Shown here piece by piece: positions 50,736 through 60,159 of a stretch of DNA of 64,000 nt (position 1 is its first letter; each line of letters begins with the position of its first letter). This stretch comes from Betaproteobacteria bacterium (GTDB lineage Bacteria > Pseudomonadota > Gammaproteobacteria > Burkholderiales > SG8-39). The notes below the pieces were generated by a model. The model saw nothing but the letters and a program-made list of their open reading frames with translations, was not told where the DNA came from and ran no database searches. A program made the position numbers and the translations under genes. The stretch is taken from contig JACPYS010000026.1 in the NCBI GenBank assembly GCA_016195915.1, positions 1 to 64,000 on the forward strand, written 5' to 3'.

Positions 50736-52206
50736 CGCGACCCGGCTGCCCCTCTCGGAGGCGCGCATTGCGGACGACGTATTCCGCGGGATGCGCCAGG
50801 ACAACCTCGCGCGCTGGCCCTCCGGCGCTGACGTGGATTTCGACGAAGCCGTGGATCTCCACAAACGGCTTCCCCTGCACAAGCAGCTGGGATGGGTGAT
50901 GCGCAAGGCGGTTGCCGAGCGGCGATGCCTCACCCAGCCGCGCGGCGGTTTCGGAACCTTCGAAATGCAGCGCGCGTTGATGGTGGCGCTCGACAATGAA
51001 GGACTCGCCGACATCGTTCCCACCACCACCGACAGCTACACGAGGAACGAGCAATGGCAGCTGGCACAGAAAGGCCTCGAAGAATCGGAGACGGTCGGCC
51101 GCTCGATGTTGAACGGCTATCCGATGGTCAACTACGGAGTGGCGCGCGCACGCGAACTGATCGAGGCGATCGACAAGCCGGCGATCATGCTCACCGGCAC
51201 GACGATGCCCAGGCTGACGAGCGAAATCGCCTTCGCCGGCGGCTATTCCGGTTATCTCGGCTCGGGCATTGCGTACACCACCTCGTACATCAAGGAACTG
51301 TCGATCGAAGACGGCATCCGCAACTACCAGTATCTCGATCGCCTCGCGGCGATGTACCACGAGCACGGCGTGGAACTCCATCGCAGGCAGCCCGGCTTTC
51401 TCACCGGCACCAACATCCCGCCGTCGATCGCGATCATCACCTGCGTGCTCGATTGCCTGCTCGCCGCCGCGCAGGGCGTCAAGAACTACGGCGTGGAGAT
51501 GGGCGAGACACTGCACATGGTCCAGGACGCGGCCGCGGTCGCGGCCTGCGGAGAACTGTGCCAGGAATATCTTGCGAAGAAGGGACATCACGGCGTTTTC
51601 ACGCCCGTTACGCTGCTGCACTGGATGAGCGCCTGGCCGCAGGACGAGGCGCAGGCCGCGGCCCTGATCAGTTACGGCGGCACGCTCGCCGCGATCAGCG
51701 GTGCGGCGAGCGTCACCACCAAGAGCACCCATGAGGCGTTCGGCATTCCCACGCCGCAGGCCAATGCCGAAGGCCTGCGCATGACACGCATGGCCATCTA
51801 TCTCGCGCGCCACATCCGGCTGGACGGCTTGGCGGAATTCAAGCGGGAGAAGGAATTGATCGGGCGTGAAGTGCGCGCCATCATCGACAGGGTGCTGGAA
51901 ATGGGCGATGGGGACGTGGCCGTCGGCACGGTCCGCGCATTCGAGGCGGGCGTGCTCGACATACCGTGGTCTCCCAACCGCCATTGCCGGAGCCGCGTGC
52001 TGCCGGCGCGGGATTTCGACGGGTACTTGCGCGTTCTCGATCCCGGACTGATGCCGTTTCCGCGCGATGCGATGGCGATCCACGAAGAAGCACTGAGGAA
52101 GCGCGCGGAGCGCGAGAAGGTCCCCTTCGGACCCGATCTCGCGGTCAACAGCGTGTATGAAATATCCGAGCCGCTTGGCAAGCTGCTGCCGGACCAATGG
52201 GAATAG
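50713..52206 (+). CDS. glmE: Glutamate mutase epsilon subunit (catalytic)
   Basis: A 497-residue TIM-barrel catalytic subunit. Substrate- and B12-contact segments such as LTQPRGGFGTFEMQR, VPTTTDSYTRNEQW, NGYPMVNYGV and KSTHEAFGIPTPQANAEG are typical of GlmE. GTG 50713, preceded by GGGGAGGAG, is the start; this adds about 15 residues to the family norm. No 3-methylaspartase gene (mesaconate formation) is in the window, so the route after methylaspartate is open. Confidence 0.93.
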   Translation: MNAPSLPDATRLPLSEARIADDVFRGMRQDNLARWPSGADVDFDEAVDLHKRLPLHKQLGWVMRKAVAERRCLTQPRGGFGTFEMQRALMVALDNEGLADIVPTTTDSYTRNEQWQLAQKGLEESETVGRSMLNGYPMVNYGVARARELIEAIDKPAIMLTGTTMPRLTSEIAFAGGYSGYLGSGIAYTTSYIKELSIEDGIRNYQYLDRLAAMYHEHGVELHRRQPGFLTGTNIPPSIAIITCVLDCLLAAAQGVKNYGVEMGETLHMVQDAAAVAACGELCQEYLAKKGHHGVFTPVTLLHWMSAWPQDEAQAAALISYGGTLAAISGAASVTTKSTHEAFGIPTPQANAEGLRMTRMAIYLARHIRLDGLAEFKREKELIGREVRAIIDRVLEMGDGDVAVGTVRAFEAGVLDIPWSPNRHCRSRVLPARDFDGYLRVLDPGLMPFPRDAMAIHEEALRKRAEREKVPFGPDLAVNSVYEISEPLGKLLPDQWE

Positions 52207-52280
52207 CTTGAGTTTCCGCGGAACGCGGCGCAATCGCGCCGGAACTGTTTGTACATCGTCACCATGAGAGGAGCAAAGCC

Positions 52281-53249
52281 ATGCGCGTTCGCCTGAAGAG
52301 TCACGGCCTGCTGATGTTGATTTCTCTGCTGTCCGCGGTGGCGCTGTGGCCGCAGCCGGCGCGCGCGCAGGACCGCAGTCCCTCGCGGCCGGTCGAGGTG
52401 ATCGTCCCGTGGGGGCCCGGCGGCGGCGCCGATGTGCTCGGGCGGCTGGTGGCGAAATGGCTGGAAACCGATTTCAAGTCGACGTTCGTGGTGATCAACC
52501 TTCCGGGCGCGACCGGTTCGATCGGGATCGGCAAGATGATCCAGGGCGGCGCAGACGCGCGCGCGATCGCCGTGCTTACAGGCGATACGCTCGGCCTGAC
52601 GGCGCAACCGGATTCGCCGTTCAAGCTGAGCGACATCGTCGCGCTTGCGATCATGATCCGGCAGCCTTCGGGATTGTTTTCGAAGACCGACGGTCCGTAC
52701 AAGTCGTGGAGCGACGTGCAAGCTGCCGCCAAGGCCAATCCGGCGGGCGTTACGGTCGCGATGACCGGCCCGAACAGCCCCGACGAGGCGACAGTGAACT
52801 ACCTCGTCTCCAAGGGGCTGCGAATGACGAACGTCCCCTACGCGCGGCCCGGCGAGCGCTACGCCGCAGTGCTCGGCAAACACGTCGACCTGCTCTACGA
52901 ACAGGCCGGTGACATCAAGGGACAGCTCGACTCGAAGGCATTGCGGCCGCTCCTGTTCTTTGCGTCGCAGCGGCTGCCCGCGCCGTTTGCGGACGTACCG
53001 GTCTCGGTTGAACTTGGTTACGATATCCTGCTGCCGCAGACGCGCACGATCGTGGCGCGCGCCGGCACCGATCCGAGGCAGTTGGCCGCATTCGCGGCGT
53101 CGCTCGACCGGTTCGCCGGGACCCCGGAGTTCGCAAATTATCTCCGCGACCAGTATGCGCTGCCCGACAGCTACATCGCGCAACGCGACGCGCAGAAATT
53201 TCTCGAAGGCGAGGTGGACGCCTTGAAAAAGGTATTGGGTTCGAAATGA
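52281..53249 (+). CDS. Divergent Bug/TctC-family receptor
   Basis: A 322-residue receptor with signal peptide (to about PARAQ) and VEVIVPWGPGGGADVLGRLV. Family marks are weaker: the NKPGA loop is NLPGATGSIGIGKM, PDGYTL is missing, and the HVPYKG segment is NVPYARPGERYAAVLG. It thus belongs to a divergent branch, perhaps for amino acids or related ligands given its place after glutamate mutase. GAGGAG precedes the ATG. Confidence 0.85.
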   Translation: MRVRLKSHGLLMLISLLSAVALWPQPARAQDRSPSRPVEVIVPWGPGGGADVLGRLVAKWLETDFKSTFVVINLPGATGSIGIGKMIQGGADARAIAVLTGDTLGLTAQPDSPFKLSDIVALAIMIRQPSGLFSKTDGPYKSWSDVQAAAKANPAGVTVAMTGPNSPDEATVNYLVSKGLRMTNVPYARPGERYAAVLGKHVDLLYEQAGDIKGQLDSKALRPLLFFASQRLPAPFADVPVSVELGYDILLPQTRTIVARAGTDPRQLAAFAASLDRFAGTPEFANYLRDQYALPDSYIAQRDAQKFLEGEVDALKKVLGSK

Positions 53250-53280
53250 GCGCACGCGGCAATTCATCGAGGGCGATCGA

Positions 53281-54957
53281 TTGGCACTGACCGGCTCGCA
53301 TCTGTTGACGCGCGCGCTGCGCGAGGAGGGCGTGAACACCATCTTCACGCTCGCCGGGGACCATATCCTGCCGCTGCTGGATCTGTTCGCCGACGAAGGT
53401 TTCCGGCTGATCGACTGCCGCCACGAGCAGGCCGCGGTTCACATGGCGGATGCCTGGGGGCGGATCACAGGACAACTGGGCGTCTGTGCATTCACCACCC
53501 CCGGACACGCCAACGCCATTCCGGGCCTGGTGAACGCGCTCTCGAGCGAATCCCCGGTGCTCAACATCGCTGGCTCGGCCGACCTGCGCAACACTCACCG
53601 CGGCATCATGCAGGAGATCGACCAGGTGGGGATGGCGCGGCCGGTCACGAAAGGCGCGTGGCTGGTGCTTGACGCGAGGCGAATCCCGGACATGGTGGCA
53701 ACCGCCGTGCGCACGGCATTCGAAGGAAGGCGCGGGCCGGTCCACCTGACGGTTCCCGTAGACGTGCAGACGCAGCGCGTCGAGGAGTCGGAGGTGCGTT
53801 TTTACGCGTCGACCACTTACCGCTCGCAGGCCCCGCGCGTGGCCGCGATGGAGCAGGTGGACGAGGCGATCCGCCTGCTGCGCGAGGCGGAGCGTCCGCT
53901 CATCGTCGCGGGCACACCGGCCGCCTACGGCGAGTGGACGGCGCCGCTGCAGGAGTTCATCGAGATCACCAAATTGCCGCTGATGACCGAAGAAGCGGCG
54001 CGCGGCATCGTATCGGACGAACATCCGTACTGCCTCGGTTTTTTCGACCTGTCGCAGCACCAGCCCGCGAACCTGATCCGTGAAGCCGACGTGGTGCTGT
54101 TTCTGGGTAAGCTCTTCGACTTCACCATCGGCTACGGCCTGCCGCCCATCGTGTCGGACAAGGCCAGGGTGATACAGGTCGAGCCTTCCGGTGTACAAGT
54201 GGGGCGTAACCGCGGCGTGGACTTGGGCATCGTGGGCGACGTCGGTCCCGTGGTCGCGCAGTTCTGCGCGAAGGCGGCCGGGCATCATTGGAAGGAATTG
54301 CCGTGGCTGCAGCGCCTGCGCGATGCCAGAGCCGCGGAGCGCGCGCGCATCGATGCGTTCGCCACGGAGGAAACACCGCTGCGCTCGATGTTCGTGCACA
54401 AAACGCTGGAACGCTTCCTGCGGCCGGAAGACGTGCTGGTGTTCGACGGCGGCGACTACGGCTACTACGGCCGCGCCTGGCTGCCGGCGCGCAGAGCCCG
54501 CTCCTGGTACTACCTTCCCAATCTGGGCATGCTGGGCTCGGCGGTGCCGGTCGCGATTGCGGCCAAGCTCGCCAGACCGGGCAGCCGCGTGTTCTGCATC
54601 ACCGGCGACGGCTCTTTCGGCTTCAACGGCATGGAACTCGACACTGCCGTGCGCCATGGACTCGATATCGTGGTGCTGCTCGGCAACGACGCGGCCTGGG
54701 GTATCGACAAGAACATTCAATTGGGCCTCTACGGAAAGCCCGTGATCACCGATCTGGTGCCCACGCGCTATGACATCGTCGCGCAGGGGCTGGGCGCGCA
54801 GGGCGAGCTGGTGGAGCGTCCCGAGGAACTTGCCCCGGCGCTGGAGAGAGCGCTTGCGGCGGGCAGGCCGTCGCTGCTCAACATCCGCGTGCAAAGCCAG
54901 ATCAGCATGCGGGCCCAGGGTATCGTGGACAGCCGGAAAAAAGGCGGCGCGTTCTGA
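53281..54957 (+). CDS. Thiamine-diphosphate enzyme, acetolactate synthase/2-hydroxyacyl-CoA lyase-like
   Basis: A 558-residue ThDP enzyme starting at TTG 53281. The PYR-domain Glu is in CRHEQAAVHMADAWGR; the PP domain has ITGDGSFGFNGMELDTAV and, about 25 residues on, LGNDAAWG. Such sequence is shared by acetolactate synthases, oxalyl-CoA decarboxylases and 2-hydroxyacyl-CoA lyases. There is no regulatory subunit gene. Location near an acyl-CoA mutase and MeaB recalls bacterial 2-hydroxyacyl-CoA lyase/mutase operons, but the CoA-binding tail of known lyases cannot be confirmed by eye. Confidence 0.82.
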   Translation: MALTGSHLLTRALREEGVNTIFTLAGDHILPLLDLFADEGFRLIDCRHEQAAVHMADAWGRITGQLGVCAFTTPGHANAIPGLVNALSSESPVLNIAGSADLRNTHRGIMQEIDQVGMARPVTKGAWLVLDARRIPDMVATAVRTAFEGRRGPVHLTVPVDVQTQRVEESEVRFYASTTYRSQAPRVAAMEQVDEAIRLLREAERPLIVAGTPAAYGEWTAPLQEFIEITKLPLMTEEAARGIVSDEHPYCLGFFDLSQHQPANLIREADVVLFLGKLFDFTIGYGLPPIVSDKARVIQVEPSGVQVGRNRGVDLGIVGDVGPVVAQFCAKAAGHHWKELPWLQRLRDARAAERARIDAFATEETPLRSMFVHKTLERFLRPEDVLVFDGGDYGYYGRAWLPARRARSWYYLPNLGMLGSAVPVAIAAKLARPGSRVFCITGDGSFGFNGMELDTAVRHGLDIVVLLGNDAAWGIDKNIQLGLYGKPVITDLVPTRYDIVAQGLGAQGELVERPEELAPALERALAAGRPSLLNIRVQSQISMRAQGIVDSRKKGGAF

Positions 54958-54988
54958 CCGCAACCATGCGCTTCGGAGGTGCTTACGC

Positions 54989-55900
54989 GTGAAGCTGGTT
55001 AGTTTTCTTGACGGCGCCCGGATACGGACCGGTGCCGTGGACGGCGACCGGGTGATCGATCTGAGCGACGCGATCGCCGCGTTTGCGCTATCTCCGGAGC
55101 GCGCTGCGATGCTCGCGCAACGCGGCATCGAAGCGCCGGCGGGCGGCATGCTGCGCCTGCTGCACGCCGGTGCGCAGACGATGGGTGAACTCGCCGCTCT
55201 TGTGGATTCGCGTCGCGGGAGCGGAGTGCCGCTTCGCGAACTGAGCCTGCTCGCACCGGTGCCGCGCCCCGGGAAGATTGTCGCGGTCGGGCGCAATTAC
55301 GCCGACCACGCGAAGGAAACGGGGGTCGATCCGTTCGAAAAACCGCGCATCATTTCCAAGTTGCCTTCGAGCGCCACAGGTCACGGGGCTGCGGTGCGGC
55401 GACCGGCGGCGGTGGCGAAGATGGATTTCGAGGCCGAACTGGCGGTGGTGATCGGCGAATATGCGCGCAACGTGCCTCGCGATCGTGCACTCGCCTGCGT
55501 GGCCGGCTACACCGTGCTCAACGACCTGAGTGCGCGGGAATTCCAGCTCGACGTTTCGCCGCCGCAGACGACGTTCGCGAAGAGCATGGATGCATTCTGT
55601 CCCATGGGACCGTGGCTCGTCACCGCGGACGAGATCCCGGATCCGCAGGCGCTCGAGCTTTTCTGCCATGTGAACGGCGAGCGCATGCAGCACGGCCGCA
55701 CCGCCGACATGATCTTTCCGGTCGATCGCCTGATCGAGTACGTCAGCCAGTACATGACGCTCGAGCCCGGCGACATCTTTGCCACCGGAACCCCCGCCGG
55801 CGTCGGTGCGTTCCGCAAGCCTCCGGTATGGCTCAAGCCGGGGGACCGCGTTCGCGTCGAGGTGTCGGGCGTCGGGGCGCTCGAAAATACCGTAATCTAG
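54989..55900 (+). CDS. Fumarylacetoacetate hydrolase family protein
   Basis: A 303-residue FAH-superfamily enzyme (hydrolase, isomerase or decarboxylase of beta-keto or enol acids). The N-terminal domain begins MKLVSFLDGARIRTGAVDGD; the catalytic core has IVAVGRNYADHAKETG, the metal ligands in DFEAELAVVIG, DLSAREFQ and FATGTPAGVGAF. GTG 54989 is preceded by GGAGGT. It lies 31 bp after the ThDP enzyme and 15 bp before a receptor, within the B12 cluster. Confidence 0.92.
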   Translation: MKLVSFLDGARIRTGAVDGDRVIDLSDAIAAFALSPERAAMLAQRGIEAPAGGMLRLLHAGAQTMGELAALVDSRRGSGVPLRELSLLAPVPRPGKIVAVGRNYADHAKETGVDPFEKPRIISKLPSSATGHGAAVRRPAAVAKMDFEAELAVVIGEYARNVPRDRALACVAGYTVLNDLSAREFQLDVSPPQTTFAKSMDAFCPMGPWLVTADEIPDPQALELFCHVNGERMQHGRTADMIFPVDRLIEYVSQYMTLEPGDIFATGTPAGVGAFRKPPVWLKPGDRVRVEVSGVGALENTVI

Positions 55901-55915
55901 CGACAGGAGGGGAAA

Positions 55916-56887
55916 ATGAGAAAAGCGATTGCCGCAGTGTTTCTGATGGCCGGCGCCGCGTTGGCCACGCCGCTCGCCGCGCAGAACTTTCCGGTCAAGC
56001 CGGTGAAGATCGTGGTCGGGTTTGCGGCCGGAGGACCTACCGACGTAATCGCGCGCATCGTCGCGCAGGACCTGTCCGCTGCGCTCGGGCAGTCATTTAT
56101 CGTGGAGAACAAGCCGGGCGCGAATGCGGTGATCGCTACCGAGGCCGTCGCGCACGACGCGCCCGACGGCTACACGCTGCTGTTCTCGTCGCTGTCGCTG
56201 CTGGTGAACGCGGTGATGATGGAAAACAGGATCAAGTACGACCCGTTCAAGGACTTTGCGCCGATCAGCAACGCCGCGGTGCTGCCGATGGTGGTGGTGA
56301 CGAGTCCCGAGACGGGCATCGATTCGATGAAGGAGCTGATCGTGCGGGCGAAGGCGAAACCCGGCGAACTCTCCTATGGAACGCCGGGCCACGGCGGTTC
56401 GGCGCACCTGGCGGGCGCGATGCTAGAGAATGCGACCGGCACGAAAATGATCAACGTGCCTTTCAAAGGCAACGGTCCGGCGCTGGCCGAAGTCATGGGC
56501 GGGCGCGTCACCTTCATGTTCTATCCGATCATCGGCATCGCGAGTCACGTGCAGGGCAGGAAGCTGAAGGTGCTTGGCGTCGGCACGGCGGCGCGGCACC
56601 CGGATTTTCCGGATGCGCCCACGCTGGGCGAAGCGGGTCTTGCCGGATTCGAGGCGACCGCGCCATGGGTCGGGATGCTTGCGCCGGCCGGAACCCCGGC
56701 GGCGATCGTGAACCGCCTGAGCGAGGAGATGCGCAAGTCCCTCGCGCGGCCCGAAACGAAGGAGCGCATGAAGCAGCTCGGAGCGATCACCATCGCGGAC
56801 AGTCCGTCGGAATACGCCGCGTTCCTCAAGAAGGACTATGAGCGCTGGGCGCAGGTGATCAAGGCCTCGGGTGTCAAGGCAGAGTGA
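55916..56887 (+). CDS. Bug/TctC-family receptor
   Basis: A 323-residue receptor; signal peptide to about PLAAQ, then VKIVVGFAAGGPTDVIARIV, ENKPGANAVIATEAV, DAPDGYTLLFSS and NVPFKGNGPALAEVMGG. AGGAGGGG precedes the ATG. It ends 1 bp before the mutase large-subunit start, so uptake and the B12 mutase are probably co-expressed. Confidence 0.93.
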   Translation: MRKAIAAVFLMAGAALATPLAAQNFPVKPVKIVVGFAAGGPTDVIARIVAQDLSAALGQSFIVENKPGANAVIATEAVAHDAPDGYTLLFSSLSLLVNAVMMENRIKYDPFKDFAPISNAAVLPMVVVTSPETGIDSMKELIVRAKAKPGELSYGTPGHGGSAHLAGAMLENATGTKMINVPFKGNGPALAEVMGGRVTFMFYPIIGIASHVQGRKLKVLGVGTAARHPDFPDAPTLGEAGLAGFEATAPWVGMLAPAGTPAAIVNRLSEEMRKSLARPETKERMKQLGAITIADSPSEYAAFLKKDYERWAQVIKASGVKAE

Positions 56888-56888
56888 A

Positions 56889-58625
56889 ATGAACCAACGG
56901 CTGGACGCGAATTCGACTCAAGGACTCCCCGCGGAAGATCCGGCAACTGGTCGGGTTGGTGATGAGCGGATCCGCGCCGAGGCTGCGCGCTGGGAGAAAG
57001 ACGCCTATCGCGCGGAGACTGAAATCCATCCCGAGCGGCGTTCCTTCGTCACCGACATCGGGCTGAAGGTGAACCCGCTCTACACGCCGGCCGATCTCGC
57101 CGACGCGGGCCACGATTACCTGTCCGACCTCGGATTTCCGGGCGAATACCCGTTTACGCGCGGCGAGCGTGCCGCCATGTACCGCACCGAGCCGTTCGTC
57201 ATCTCGGCATATTCGGGTTTTGGCGAAGCGAGCGAATGCAACGGGCGTTTCCGCAAGCTGCTCGACTGGGGCGCGGAACAGATCCTCGTCGCGCTCGACC
57301 TTCCAACCCAGTGCGGCTACGACTCCGATCACGAAATGGCGACCGCGGAAGTCGGGCAGGTCGGCGTGGCCCTGTCCACGCTGGCGGACATGGAAGCGCT
57401 GTTCGACGGCATTTCGATCGACAAGGTCAAGCGCATCGGCACGCTCGGCAATTCGATCGGCCCGATCGTGCTCGCCATGTTCGCCGCGCTGGGCGAGCGG
57501 CGCGGGCTCAAGGCCTCCGAATTCACCGTCAACCTGCAAAACGACCCGCTCAAGGAATACATCGCGCGCGGCACGCAGATCCTGCCGGCCAAGCCCGCGG
57601 CGAAACTCGCAAGCGATTGCGTCGCCTGGTGCGTCGACCACGAACCCGGCTGGTCGCCGATGACGGTGTGCGTCAATCACCTCAACGCCGGCGGGGCGGG
57701 ATCGAGCCGCGCGACCGCCATCGCGTTGGCCAATGCGATCCACTACATCGGCCTGCTGCTCGAGAAGGGCTATACGATCGACCAGGTTGCGCCGCTGCTG
57801 CACATGTTTGCCGACGAGCGTCATGATTTCTTCGTCATCATCGCCAACCTGCGAGCGCTGCGGCGCATCTGGGCGCGCATGATGAAGGAGCGCTATGGCG
57901 CCACGCTGCGCGAAGCCATGGCGTTGCGCACCACGGTCTACGGCCACGGGCAGGAGGCGCTCGGCGAACCGCTCAACAACATCGCTCGAACGGCTTTCGG
58001 CACGCTGGGCTACGTGCTGGGAGGCGCTTCCTACGTCTACATCGCTTCTTACGACGAGGCGGTATCCACTCCGACCGAGGATTCGATCCGCACCGCCTTG
58101 CGCACGGAGGAAATCATCGCGCACGAGCATGGATTCACCGACACCATCGATCCGCTCGGCGGTTCCTACTTCGTGGAGTCCCTCACCAACCGGATCGAGG
58201 CGCAGATTCTCGACGCGCTGCGCGAGGTCGAGGAAGCCGGCGGTGCGCTGCGGGTGATCGACGCGGGCTTGGGGCGCCGGTGGATGACCGAAGGAGCGCT
58301 CAGGCGCCAGCGCGCGATCGACTCCGGTGACCGGCCCTGGGTCACTGTCAACCTGTGGCCGCAGAAACCGCATGTGCCCAATACCGCGTTTCGCATCCAT
58401 CCGGACAACGAGCGCCGCCAGGCCGAGCGCCTGCGCCAGGTCAGGGCGGCGCGCGACGAGCAACGCGTGCGCCGGGCGCTTGCGGGGATCGACGAAGCCT
58501 GCCGCACCGGCGCGAACATGGTTCCGCCGACGCTCGAGGCGGTCAAGGCCTATGCGAGCGTAGGCGAGATCGCAGAGCGCTGGCGCCGGCACTACGGCGT
58601 ATTTTCCCCGTCCACCGATTTTTGA
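56889..58625 (+). CDS. Acyl-CoA mutase large subunit (methylmalonyl-CoA mutase-like)
   Basis: A 578-residue catalytic subunit of a B12-dependent acyl-CoA mutase, separate from its cobalamin subunit. Marks: NPLYTPADL, GFPGEYPFTRGERAAMYRTE, LDLPTQCGYDSDHEM, FTVNLQNDPLKEYIARGTQI, HIGSG-type segment replaced by VCVNHLNAGGAGSSRA. In methylmalonyl-CoA mutase the substrate strand reads TIRQYAGF; here it is FVISAYSGF, so the Arg-Gln pair is Ser-Ala while Tyr is kept. The substrate is therefore probably not methylmalonyl-CoA. The Tyr also argues against 2-hydroxyisobutyryl-CoA mutase, which has Ile there. Confidence 0.88.
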   Translation: MNQRLDANSTQGLPAEDPATGRVGDERIRAEAARWEKDAYRAETEIHPERRSFVTDIGLKVNPLYTPADLADAGHDYLSDLGFPGEYPFTRGERAAMYRTEPFVISAYSGFGEASECNGRFRKLLDWGAEQILVALDLPTQCGYDSDHEMATAEVGQVGVALSTLADMEALFDGISIDKVKRIGTLGNSIGPIVLAMFAALGERRGLKASEFTVNLQNDPLKEYIARGTQILPAKPAAKLASDCVAWCVDHEPGWSPMTVCVNHLNAGGAGSSRATAIALANAIHYIGLLLEKGYTIDQVAPLLHMFADERHDFFVIIANLRALRRIWARMMKERYGATLREAMALRTTVYGHGQEALGEPLNNIARTAFGTLGYVLGGASYVYIASYDEAVSTPTEDSIRTALRTEEIIAHEHGFTDTIDPLGGSYFVESLTNRIEAQILDALREVEEAGGALRVIDAGLGRRWMTEGALRRQRAIDSGDRPWVTVNLWPQKPHVPNTAFRIHPDNERRQAERLRQVRAARDEQRVRRALAGIDEACRTGANMVPPTLEAVKAYASVGEIAERWRRHYGVFSPSTDF

Positions 58626-59048
58626 TTGGCGGCGCGTGTGAGCGAAGGGAAAAGGATCCGCGTGCTGGTCGCGAAGGTGGGCCTCGATGGGCATGACGTG
58701 GGCGCGAGGGTGGTTGCGCGTGGCCTGCTCGACGCGGGGATGGAAGTGATCTACACGGGATTGCGGCGCACGCCCGAGCAGGTGGTGCGCGCCGCGCTCG
58801 AGGAAGACGTCGATGTGATCGGCGTCAGCATTCTTTCCGGCGCGCACCTGGCGCACCTGCTGAAGATACGGCGCCTGCTCGATGAGCAGGGCGCTGCCGA
58901 CATCCGCCTCATCGCAGGCGGCGTCATTCCCCAGGAAGACATTCCGTCCCTGGAACAGGCCGGGGTGAGCCGCGTGTTCCTGTCCGGCACGCCGATCTCC
59001 GAAATCGCGGATTACGTCGCCGCGCAGGCAGCGCGCAAGGTCTCCTGA
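58626..59048 (+). CDS. Acyl-CoA mutase small subunit (B12-binding)
   Basis: A 140-residue cobalamin-binding subunit. The motif DxHxxG is D21-G-H23-D-V-G26 in [18 protein letters not shown], then [20 protein letters not shown] and [22 protein letters not shown] 58626 opens the frame; GTG 58638 is an equally good start and gives 136 residues. It directly follows the large subunit and precedes the MeaB GTPase by 8 bp, as in split acyl-CoA mutases. Confidence 0.93.
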   Translation: MAARVSEGKRIRVLVAKVGLDGHDVGARVVARGLLDAGMEVIYTGLRRTPEQVVRAALEEDVDVIGVSILSGAHLAHLLKIRRLLDEQGAADIRLIAGGVIPQEDIPSLEQAGVSRVFLSGTPISEIADYVAAQAARKVS

Positions 59049-59056
59049 AGGGATCG

Positions 59057-60094
59057 GTGGAAGCCCTGGACATTCGTCGCACCGCGAGGGCGATCAGCGC
59101 GGTCGAAAACCACGCCGGCGGTGCGGGCGAAATCGTGCGCAAGGCCTACCGTGCCGCCCGCTACGTTCCGGTGGTCGGCGTGACCGGCCCGCCGGGCGCG
59201 GGCAAATCGACGCTGGTGGACAGGTTGGCGGTGCATTGGGCGGATCGCGGCGAGAAGGTCGCGGTGCTGGCGGTCGATCCCACCAGTCCGTTCACCGGCG
59301 GCGCAGTACTTGGCGATCGTTTTCGCATGGAGCGGGCCACCGGTCATCCGCTCGTGTTCGTGCGCAGCCTTGCGTCGCGCGGCCAGCTTGGGGGGTTGAG
59401 CGGCACCGCGACCGATATCGTGATGGTGCTGGGCGATCTCGGTTTCGACCGCGTGCTGCTGGAGACGGTCGGTGCGGGTCAGACCGACGTCGCGGTCGGC
59501 ATGGTGGCCGATGCGGTGATGGTCGTGACCGTGCCCGGCCTGGGCGATCACATCCAGGCTGCGAAGGCGGGCATCCTCGAGATCGGCGACCTGTACGCGG
59601 TCAACAAATCCGATCTTGCGGGTGCGACCGCGGTGGCGGGTCACCTCGAGGCCAATCTCGACCTCGTGTACCCCGGTTCGGCGGGTCGCAACGCGCCGCA
59701 CGGTTCCGGGACGCCGCAATACGGAAATCCGACGCTGCGCCGCCGTCACGGCGATGCGACTGACGCCCTCGGATTCTGGCGGCCACCCGTGTTGATGGCA
59801 CGCGCGCGCGAAGGCGGCGGAATCGACGCCCTCGCCGATGCAACGGAGGATTTCCTCGCCTGGTCGCGCGAGACGGCGCGTTACGATGATCGCGTGGCAG
59901 AGCGGCTTCGCTTTCAGATCCTTCGCGCGACCCAGGGCAGGCTGATGGAGCTTTGCCTCGCGGCGGACGGGGAAGGTGATGTGGATCTGGTTTCGCTGGC
60001 CGGCGAAATCGCAAGCGGCGCGGTGAGTCCCGATGAAGCGGCAGAGCGCCTGATCGAGCAATGGGTGCGTCGCGCTTCAAACCGCGATGCTTAG
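59057..60094 (+). CDS. meaB: MeaB/ArgK-type GTPase, mutase chaperone
   Basis: A 345-residue G3E GTPase that gates B12 loading and protects acyl-CoA mutases. Walker A is GPPGAGKST (44-52), followed by VAVLAVDPTSPFTGGAVLGD, the switch region ETVGAGQTDVAVGMVAD and base-recognition AVNKSD. Normal length. It starts at GTG 59057 and closes the B12 cluster; its partner is the mutase encoded immediately upstream, rather than glutamate mutase, which has MutL. Confidence 0.93.
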   Translation: MEALDIRRTARAISAVENHAGGAGEIVRKAYRAARYVPVVGVTGPPGAGKSTLVDRLAVHWADRGEKVAVLAVDPTSPFTGGAVLGDRFRMERATGHPLVFVRSLASRGQLGGLSGTATDIVMVLGDLGFDRVLLETVGAGQTDVAVGMVADAVMVVTVPGLGDHIQAAKAGILEIGDLYAVNKSDLAGATAVAGHLEANLDLVYPGSAGRNAPHGSGTPQYGNPTLRRRHGDATDALGFWRPPVLMARAREGGGIDALADATEDFLAWSRETARYDDRVAERLRFQILRATQGRLMELCLAADGEGDVDLVSLAGEIASGAVSPDEAAERLIEQWVRRASNRDA

Positions 60095-60159
60095 CTCTTG
60101 GCGGGCGTCAGGGACAACAACCGGCCTGGACCGGACGGTCGCGGGCTGCGGCTCAGGGG

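Noticed and set aside
53281-54957. Assignment as biosynthetic acetolactate synthase (ilvB)
   Set aside because: No ilvN-type small subunit and B12/catabolic context; named only at family level.
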